Shown in pieces: positions 58,839 to 64,000 of a DNA stretch of 64,000 nt. A model generated the notes under the pieces. That model did no database searches. It saw only the letters and a program-made list of their open reading frames with translations, and had not been told where the DNA came from. The DNA is from Hymenobacter puniceus (lineage in GTDB: Bacteria; Bacteroidota; Bacteroidia; Cytophagales; Hymenobacteraceae): positions 186,001 through 250,000 of the forward strand of contig NZ_JACSCX010000007.1 in NCBI RefSeq assembly GCF_014333525.1, read 5' to 3'. Positions within the stretch are counted from its first letter, which is position 1. Every line of letters starts with the position of its first letter. The position numbers and the translations under genes were made by a program.

Positions 58839-59202
58839 AGGCAGAAATAGCAAGTAGGTCTGGCTGATACTCAGTCAACCGCACCTGTGCAAGATAGACG
58901 ACGAGCCAGGTAGTCCTGATTCAATGACACTCAGGTATAAGGCACAATGGACCTCTGTAGGCTACCGGTATAGTGTGCAGTTATAGCTGCCAGATTATCG
59001 AGGCCACTAGAAGGATACCTAACTCCAGTGATTCGATGAATTCAGAAAGCTATCAGAAGAGTAATTAAAATGGGGGCACGTAAGAAAAATAGGCGGTACT
59101 GCTGGCCCCTGAATCCGCAACGAAGTCTCTATGCCAATAATAGATTAGAGAACACCGACTAAAGAGTGGTGTTAGGTATAAATCCTTTAGGCATGAAAGC
59201 CG
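58839..59202. other. Gene-free gap of 364 bases
   Basis: Contains the upstream region of the thioesterase gene and the 3' side of the DUF721 gene. I see no gene, tRNA, repeat or clear TAnnTTTG element; base composition is lower in GC than the flanking genes. Confidence 0.5.
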
Positions 59203-59520
59203 CTATAGAAAAACCACCTCTTTAATAACCGCTTCACCTACCTCATCATTAATGAGCTGCATCACGCGGGTTTTAGCCATCACCAACTCATGCTTCAGTG
59301 GGGCCGACGAAAGCCGGACGAAGAGCTTGCCGTTGCTGACGTATACTTCCTGAGTCTTCAACGCCACTGCCTTACCCATTACCTTTTCCCAACTCCCAAC
59401 TACCGTCACCTCGTTGAGCTTACCCTGCAAGCGGTACGCCTTTAGCAATGCCTGAATACTATCTTTCAGGGACACAATATCGGCACGACGTGAATTTTCG
59501 GAGTTGCTAGGTTTTTTCAC
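59203..59520 (-). CDS. DUF721 protein, probable DciA-type helicase loader
   Basis: The 105-residue protein matches DUF721: LKDSIQALLKAYRLQGKLNEVTVVGSWEKVMGKAVALKTQEVYVSNGKLFVRLSSAPLKHELVMAKTRVMQLIN. DUF721 includes DciA, the ancestral loader or operator of the replicative helicase DnaB in bacteria lacking DnaC/DnaI. It lies just downstream of recF in the same direction, as is common. The start is a GTG at 59520. It has its own promoter at 59576-59583. The DciA role is inferred from family and context. Confidence 0.88.
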   Translation of the reverse strand: MKKPSNSENSRRADIVSLKDSIQALLKAYRLQGKLNEVTVVGSWEKVMGKAVALKTQEVYVSNGKLFVRLSSAPLKHELVMAKTRVMQLINDEVGEAVIKEVVFL

Positions 59521-59575
59521 GTCAGTGCAGTATAATAATGCGCGGGCAGACTATGTTAAAGCACAAGGCTGCTCC

Positions 59576-59583
59576 CAAAGGTA
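59576..59583 (-). promoter_or_regulatory. Bacteroidota -7 element between recF and the DUF721 gene
   Basis: The minus strand reads TACCTTTG, an exact match, 56 bases before the GTG at 59520 and 18 bases after the recF stop. It suggests that the DUF721 gene can be expressed independently of recF. Confidence 0.6.
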
Positions 59584-59600
59584 CAACGCCCTGGCATTGC

Positions 59601-60725
59601 TTACACCGCCCGCACGGTGCCAGCCTCCACCCGAAAACGATTAATCTGCTCGGTGATGCTGGCCAGCGCCAGATCAGTCCGGTCGAGGTGAGTATCGGTG
59701 AGGAAAATCTGCCCGAAGGTGTGGTCGGCGACTAGCTGAAGCAGCCGCACAATACGCTTCTCATCCAGCCGGTCGAAAATATCGTCGAGCAGGAGTAGGG
59801 GCTTTTGCTGATTGCGTGCTGCCAGGATTTCAAACTGCGCGAGCTTGAGCGCAATGACGTAGGACTTCTGCTGACCCTGCGAGCCGTAGCTTTTCACCGG
59901 CAGCCCATCCATCAGAAACACGAAGTCGTCTTTATGCGGGCCGGCGGTGGTGCGCTGCAGCGTAAGGTCTTTGCGCTCCTGCACCCGGAGCAGCTTGGCA
60001 AAATTGGCTTCCGGCAGCTCACTCTTATAGGTTAACGTCACCTGCTCGCGGCTGTCGGCCAGCAGTTGGTAGTGGCGCTGAAAGAGTGGCTCGAAGTCCA
60101 GCAGGAATTGCTGGCGGGCCGCTACCAGCTGCAGGCCAAGCGGCACCAGCTGCTCATCCAGGACCAGCAGGTAGTCCCGGTCGTAGCCACCCGAGCGCTC
60201 GGCAGCCAGCTTGAGTAAGGAGTTGCGCTGCCGCAGAACGTGGTTGTAGGAAATCAGCAGCTCCAGATAGGAATGGTCGAGCTGTGACATGAGGCTGTCG
60301 AAGTACTTGCGCCGCTCCTCGCTACCCTGCCGGATCAGGTCGGTATCATAAGGCGAAATGAGCACGGCCGGGTAGCGGCCGATGTGGTCGGCTATCCGCT
60401 CGTAGGGTTGCTTGTTGCGTGACACCGCTTTTTTCTGCCCCGCCCGCAAGCTCACCTGAATGGCCTCCGACTCTGTTGCTGGAGCTTCCGGGTCTGGATG
60501 CTGAAAGCGGCCTTTGACCACGAAGAACTCTTCACCCTGCTTGATACTTTGCGCATCAGCCGAGGTGAAGGCACTCTTAGTAAGGGAAAGGTAGTGGATG
60601 GCATCAAGCAGGTTGGTCTTGCCGCTACCATTGTCGCCGATAAAGCAATTGATGCGCGGCGACAGGCGCAAATTCGCTTCATCGTAGTTTTTAAAGAACA
60701 GTAGCTGCAGGCTTTCCAGTATCAT
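59601..60725 (-). CDS. recF: DNA replication and repair protein RecF
   Basis: The 374-residue SMC-like ATPase has Walker A GDNGSGKT (about residues 30-37) in CFIGDNGSGKTNLLDAIHYLSLTKS. The signature is YGSQGQQKSYVIALKLAQFE, and Walker B with the D-loop is LLLLDDIFDRLDEKR. RecF binds gapped DNA and helps load RecA with RecO and RecR. The ATG at 60725 (MILESLQLL) is preferred over a start 7 residues earlier. recF is typically near dnaA/oriC; here it lies 28 kb from the candidate origin and next to the DUF721 gene. Confidence 0.97.
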   Translation of the reverse strand: MILESLQLLFFKNYDEANLRLSPRINCFIGDNGSGKTNLLDAIHYLSLTKSAFTSADAQSIKQGEEFFVVKGRFQHPDPEAPATESEAIQVSLRAGQKKAVSRNKQPYERIADHIGRYPAVLISPYDTDLIRQGSEERRKYFDSLMSQLDHSYLELLISYNHVLRQRNSLLKLAAERSGGYDRDYLLVLDEQLVPLGLQLVAARQQFLLDFEPLFQRHYQLLADSREQVTLTYKSELPEANFAKLLRVQERKDLTLQRTTAGPHKDDFVFLMDGLPVKSYGSQGQQKSYVIALKLAQFEILAARNQQKPLLLLDDIFDRLDEKRIVRLLQLVADHTFGQIFLTDTHLDRTDLALASITEQINRFRVEAGTVRAV

Positions 60726-60756
60726 GCGCGGGGTTCGGAATTGCAATCATTTTACG

Positions 60757-60764
60757 TACTTTCG
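60757..60764 (+). promoter_or_regulatory. Probable -7 element for pdhA
   Basis: TACTTTCG differs by one base from TAnnTTTG and lies 29 bases before the pdhA ATG, in the divergent gap with recF. Confidence 0.4.
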
Positions 60765-60793
60765 CATCCCAAACGCGAACAACTGAAAGCAAC

Positions 60794-61972
60794 ATGGCGG
60801 AGACGAAAGTAAAGGCTGCCCCCAAGGCTTCCAACTCGGCAAAGAAAACGCCGACCCAGAAGGCCGTGGCCAAAAGTGACGCGGTTACCAAAACGGTAAC
60901 TCAGCCGGATCCGGTGCTGCCGCCCGCCAATGGCGCGGCTCCTGCCGATACGAAGAAAAGCGGCAAAGCGGCGAAAGCAGCCAAGCCCAAGTTTTCTAAA
61001 GAGACGTACATGCGCTGGTATGAGCAGATGCAGCTCATGCGCAAGTTTGAAGAGAAGGCTGGCCAGCTCTACGGGCAGCAGAAGATCAAAGGCTTCTGCC
61101 ACCTGTACATCGGGCAGGAAGCCTGTGCCGCCGGTGCCGCCTCGGCCCTGACCAAGTCCGATAAGTGGATCACGGCATACCGCGACCATGCGCACCCGCT
61201 GGCGCTGGGCACCTCGCCCGACGCCATCATGGCGGAGTTGTACGCCAAGGCTACAGGCTGCTCGAAAGGCAAAGGCGGCTCGATGCACATCTTCGATAAA
61301 GAAGTGAACTTCATCGGCGGCCACGGCATCGTGGGCGCGCAGGTGCCCATGGGTGCTGGCATTGCCTTCGCCGAGAAGTACAACAAGACCGGCAACCTGT
61401 GCATCTGCTACATGGGCGACGGCGCCGTGCGCCAGGGCGCTCTGCACGAAGCCTTCAACATGGCCATGCTCTGGAAACTGCCCGTCATCTTCGTGGTAGA
61501 AAACAACGGCTACGCCATGGGAACTTCGGTGCAGCGGACCTCTAATGTTACGGAGCTCTATCACATCGGCCGTGGCTATGACATGCCGTCGGAGCCGGTG
61601 AACGGCATGAGCGTGGAAGATGTGCACGACGCCGTGGCACGTGCCGCCGAGCGTGCCCGCGCCGGTGAAGGCCCCACGTTCCTGGAGTTTAAAACCTACC
61701 GCTACAAAGGTCACTCGATGAGTGACCCGGCCAAGTACCGCACCAAAGACGAGTTGGAAGACTACCGCTCGCGCGACGTCATCGAATCGGTCCGCCACAC
61801 CATCCTCACCAACAACATGGCCACTGAGGAAGACCTTGCGGCTATTGATGAGAAGATCAAGGCGCAGGTGCTGCAGTCGGTGGAATTTGCCGAAACGTCT
61901 CCTTATCCCACTGCCGACGAGCTTTACAAAGACGTGTACGTGCAGCAGGACTACCCTTACATTCGCGACTAG
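60794..61972 (+). CDS. pdhA: Pyruvate dehydrogenase E1 component, alpha subunit, with basic N-terminal extension
   Basis: The 392-residue protein decarboxylates pyruvate with thiamine diphosphate as part of the pyruvate dehydrogenase complex. The ThDP motif is GDGAVRQGALHEAFNMAMLW...VVENN. The substrate-side loop is GGSMHIFDKEVNFIGGHGIVGAQVP, and the mobile loop is YRYKGHSMSDP. The catalytic region starts near residue 66 (KFSKETYMRWYEQMQLMRKFEEKA). Residues 1-65 are an Ala/Lys/Pro/Thr-rich disordered extension absent from typical E1-alpha, resembling the flexible linkers of E2. The beta-subunit gene is not adjacent. Confidence 0.95.
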   Translation: MAETKVKAAPKASNSAKKTPTQKAVAKSDAVTKTVTQPDPVLPPANGAAPADTKKSGKAAKAAKPKFSKETYMRWYEQMQLMRKFEEKAGQLYGQQKIKGFCHLYIGQEACAAGAASALTKSDKWITAYRDHAHPLALGTSPDAIMAELYAKATGCSKGKGGSMHIFDKEVNFIGGHGIVGAQVPMGAGIAFAEKYNKTGNLCICYMGDGAVRQGALHEAFNMAMLWKLPVIFVVENNGYAMGTSVQRTSNVTELYHIGRGYDMPSEPVNGMSVEDVHDAVARAAERARAGEGPTFLEFKTYRYKGHSMSDPAKYRTKDELEDYRSRDVIESVRHTILTNNMATEEDLAAIDEKIKAQVLQSVEFAETSPYPTADELYKDVYVQQDYPYIRD

Positions 61973-62025
61973 TTCCGCCGCGAACCTGTCCGCAGGTTCC
62001 GGTCTTCGTTTTCCAGTTACTTCTC

Positions 62026-62796
62026 ATGTCGAAGATTCCATACACGGGTAAGACACCCGGCGCCCGTCAGCCCCAGCAGCCTGTATCGGCCGATCCGCTA
62101 GGACAAGAAACCTATGCCACGGAGCACCCGATGCTGGAAGATCCGGACGCACTGGCCGTACGCCTGGCCGATTCGGAAGACTTCCTGCGCCGCAACAAAA
62201 ACGTGTTGCTTGGTTTGCTGACGGTAGTGGTGCTGGCCGTGGTAGGGGCATTTGCCTTCTACACTTGGCGGGCTTCGCAGGATACTAAGGCGCAGGCCGT
62301 GATGTTCCAGGCTGTGAACTACTGGGAAGCCGACTCGCTGCAAAAGGCCATGAAAGGCGACGGCCAGAACCCCGGTCTGGAAACCGTAGCCAACGAGTAC
62401 AGCGGCACGAAGGCTGGCAACCTGGCCAACTTCTACGCCGGTGTGGCTGCCCTCAAGCAGGGCCAGTATAAAGCCGCTGCCGACTACCTCGAAGACTTCT
62501 CCTCCGACGACCTGCTAGTGCAGGCCCGTGCCTACTCGCTGCTCGGTGACGCCAACCTGGAACTCAACAAGCCCCAGGAAGCTGCCGACTTTTACAGCAA
62601 GGCCGCAAACCACAACGCCAACGAGCAATTCACACCGGTATACCTGCTGAAGGAAGCCACCGCGCGTGAGCTGGCCAAGGACACGGAAGGCGCCATAAAA
62701 GCCTACGACCGGATCATCACCGAGTACCCGACCTCGTTTGAAGTGAACGAAGCCCGCCAGTACAAAGCCCGCGTGGAAGCCCTAAGCGGCAAGTAG
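62026..62796 (+). CDS. TPR-repeat membrane protein (YfgM-like)
   Basis: The 256-residue protein has a polar cytoplasmic N-terminus of about 60 residues and one membrane helix (VLLGLLTVVVLAVVGAFAFY, about 60-80). A periplasmic TPR domain follows (AGVAALKQGQYKAAADYLEDF; AYSLLGDANLELNKPQEAADFYSKAANHN; EGAIKAYDRIITEYPTSFEVNEARQY). It resembles YfgM, a chaperone partner of the Sec translocon. In Bacteroidota such a gene often precedes ribH, as here. The ATG at 62026 is 53 bases after the pdhA stop. Confidence 0.85.
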   Translation: MSKIPYTGKTPGARQPQQPVSADPLGQETYATEHPMLEDPDALAVRLADSEDFLRRNKNVLLGLLTVVVLAVVGAFAFYTWRASQDTKAQAVMFQAVNYWEADSLQKAMKGDGQNPGLETVANEYSGTKAGNLANFYAGVAALKQGQYKAAADYLEDFSSDDLLVQARAYSLLGDANLELNKPQEAADFYSKAANHNANEQFTPVYLLKEATARELAKDTEGAIKAYDRIITEYPTSFEVNEARQYKARVEALSGK

Positions 62797-62993
62797 AATC
62801 GCAGATTGTGCAGATGTATGGATTCCGCAGAGTAAGAGAGAAAGGACGGTCTGATGCCGTCCTTTCTTTTTTCATACTCACTGAGCGGCTCCAAGCATTC
62901 TGCGTTCCTGCATCTTCATTCCCAAGGCCATTAGGTGGCTACCCACCATCTGCATCTGTGTAATCAACTTTAATCTGCAACATCTGCGATTAT
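62797..62993. repeat. Word palindrome with embedded terminator
   Basis: After the TPR gene: AATCGCAGATTGTGCAGATG. Before ribH: ATCTGCATCTGTG and ATCTGCAACATCTGCGATTA, built from the complementary words. Between them lies a separate hairpin with 11-base arms (62839-62849 and 62857-62867) and a T-run. Confidence 0.55.
62839..62872 (+). terminator. Terminator of the TPR gene
   Basis: AGAAAGGACGG pairs perfectly with CCGTCCTTTCT around a 7-base loop, followed by TTTTTC. Confidence 0.85.
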
Positions 62994-63470
62994 ATGGCAA
63001 CTGCCCTCAAGAACCTGAGCGACTACAACTCCGACCACTTCATCGACATTTCTGACAAGCGGTTTGGGCTGGTGGTGGCCGAATGGAACCGTGAGATAAC
63101 CGACACCCTGGCCCAGGGCGCTTACGACACGCTAATCAAGCACGGCGCCAAGGAGGAGAACATCTTTCGCAACACCGTGCCCGGCAGCTTCGAGCTGACG
63201 CTGGGCGCGCAGTTACTGGCCCAGCACGAGCAGATTGATGCTGTCATATGCCTGGGGGTGGTTATTCAGGGCGAAACCAAGCACGACGACTACATCTGCC
63301 ACGCCGTAGCCAGTGGCATCACCAACGTAGCCATCAAATTCAACAAACCGGTCATCTTCGGGCTCGTAACCACCAATACGCTAGAGCAAGCCTGGGACCG
63401 GGCCGGTGGCAAGCACGGCAACAAAGGTGTGGAAGGCGCCGTGGCAGCCATCCATATGTTAAGCTTCTGA
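62994..63470 (+). CDS. ribH: 6,7-dimethyl-8-ribityllumazine synthase
   Basis: The 158-residue protein makes lumazine from 5-amino-6-ribitylaminouracil and dihydroxybutanone phosphate, the penultimate step of riboflavin synthesis. It has family blocks FGLVVAEWNREITDTL, TVPGSFELTLGAQ, CLGVVIQGETKHDDYICHAVASG with the catalytic His, and FGLVTTNTLEQAWDRAGGKHGNKG. It should form icosahedral or pentameric assemblies in the cytoplasm. I did not see an FMN riboswitch upstream. The ATG at 62994 is used. Confidence 0.97.
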   Translation: MATALKNLSDYNSDHFIDISDKRFGLVVAEWNREITDTLAQGAYDTLIKHGAKEENIFRNTVPGSFELTLGAQLLAQHEQIDAVICLGVVIQGETKHDDYICHAVASGITNVAIKFNKPVIFGLVTTNTLEQAWDRAGGKHGNKGVEGAVAAIHMLSF

Positions 63471-63530
63471 GGTCACGATACCAAAAAGGCCGAAAACAGT
63501 CGGGCACTAAATGATTGTCAGACAAAAGCG

Positions 63531-63538
63531 TAGCTTTG
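63531..63538 (+). promoter_or_regulatory. Bacteroidota -7 element for the DksA/TraR-type gene
   Basis: TAGCTTTG is an exact TAnnTTTG match, about 175 bases before the ATG at 63714, which implies a long leader. The leader holds no gene. Confidence 0.5.
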
Positions 63539-63713
63539 CGCCCGAAAAAGGCGGGTGTCCTGTTATCATTCAGCAGATAACGGCTGAGCTTGCGTCTGGG
63601 ATAAACTAATTCCGATATGCGTCTGTTAGCGCAAACACGCAGACCAGGCTCCACTACCTTTTGTAGCAGCATCTTCTCTCTCCCATCTTTAGTTTACTTT
63701 TTCTGACCCCGAC

Positions 63714-64000
63714 ATGAGTGACGAAACCATACGCTATTCCAGAGAGGATTTGGCCGAGTTTGAGCAAATCATTCAGGATAAGCTGACCGCCGCCCGCAAA
63801 GAAGTGTCCTTCATCAAGGAGACCCTGAGCCGCAAAAACGACTCGGGTACCGATAATACCGCCTCATCCAGCAAAGTGCTGGAAGACGGTGCCGATACGG
63901 CCGAGAAGGAGAGCCTCAACCAACTGGCCTCGCGCCAGATGAAGTTCATCCAGCAGCTCGAAAATGCGCTGGTTCGCATCAAGAACGGCACCTATGGCGT
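63714..64000 (+). CDS. DksA/TraR-family zinc-finger protein (N-terminal part)
   Basis: Only the first 95 residues are in the window. They form the coiled-coil half of DksA/TraR proteins: YSREDLAEFEQIIQDKLTAARKEVSFIKETLSRKND, then SLNQLASRQMKFIQQLENALVRIKNGTYG, where the C4 zinc finger usually follows at once. DksA-type proteins bind RNA polymerase through the secondary channel and tune transcription, often with ppGpp. The zinc finger lies outside the window, so the call relies on the coiled coil and the RIKNGTYG hallmark. The TAGCTTTG promoter is 175 bases upstream. Confidence 0.85.
   Translation, partial: MSDETIRYSREDLAEFEQIIQDKLTAARKEVSFIKETLSRKNDSGTDNTASSSKVLEDGADTAEKESLNQLASRQMKFIQQLENALVRIKNGTYG

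Noticed and set aside
58839..59202. Possible tRNA or small RNA in the gap near recF
   Set aside because: No cloverleaf, no GTTCRANNC box, no terminator-like hairpin found by eye.

Overview
The window looks like a chromosomal segment of a high-GC member of the Bacteroidota, most probably Hymenobacter or a close relative in the Cytophagales. The evidence is a CruF-type carotenoid gene, type IX secretion sorting domains, a Bacteroidota-only DUF4175 gene, many promoters with a TAnnTTTG -7 element, and weak or absent Shine-Dalgarno sites. The assignment rests on protein recognition by eye; no database search was run.

Layout. 1-3.5 kb: end of a carotenoid desaturase, cruF, a TetR regulator, a thioredoxin/DUF6952 pair and a lipoprotein esterase. 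3.6-14.3 kb: a starch/maltodextrin region with a phosphorylase-like glucosyltransferase, two exported GH13 amylases and an MFS sugar transporter. It is interrupted by an exported nuclease, a decayed gene tail, an SDR and a GxxExxY gene framed by inverted repeats. 14.4-20 kb: a small hypothetical gene, a T9SS-secreted GH10-like hydrolase and a two-domain M16 peptidase. 20-31 kb: DUF4175, an anti-sigma-like ATPase, ybeY, an arginyltransferase-like gene, mnmG, a methyltransferase, a small membrane gene and an Ig-like lipoprotein. 31.0-32.1 kb: a gene-free stretch rich in DnaA-box-like sequences, the best candidate for oriC. 32-57 kb: mostly housekeeping genes (phosphate permease, glyQS, a giant T9SS adhesin-like protein, an MMPL exporter, ileS, lspA, a fused oligopeptide ABC ATPase, rnr, polyprenyl synthase, rhomboid, GDPD). 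57.3-58.1 kb: an AT-rich island with one HTH gene, followed at once by a perfect parS match. 58-64 kb: thioesterase, DUF721 (DciA-like), recF, pdhA, a TPR protein, ribH and the start of a DksA/TraR-type gene.

The candidate oriC, parS, recF with DUF721, and mnmG all within about 35 kb suggest that this is the replication-origin region. Gene orientation does not switch cleanly at the candidate oriC, which is a caveat.

The non-coding DNA is unusually structured. At least four families of hairpin repeats are present, one of them translated inside an ABC-transporter gene, together with a recurring class of low-complexity 'word palindromes' between a stop codon and the next gene. I did not find tRNA, rRNA, CRISPR, an intact insertion sequence, or a recognisable multi-gene defence system.
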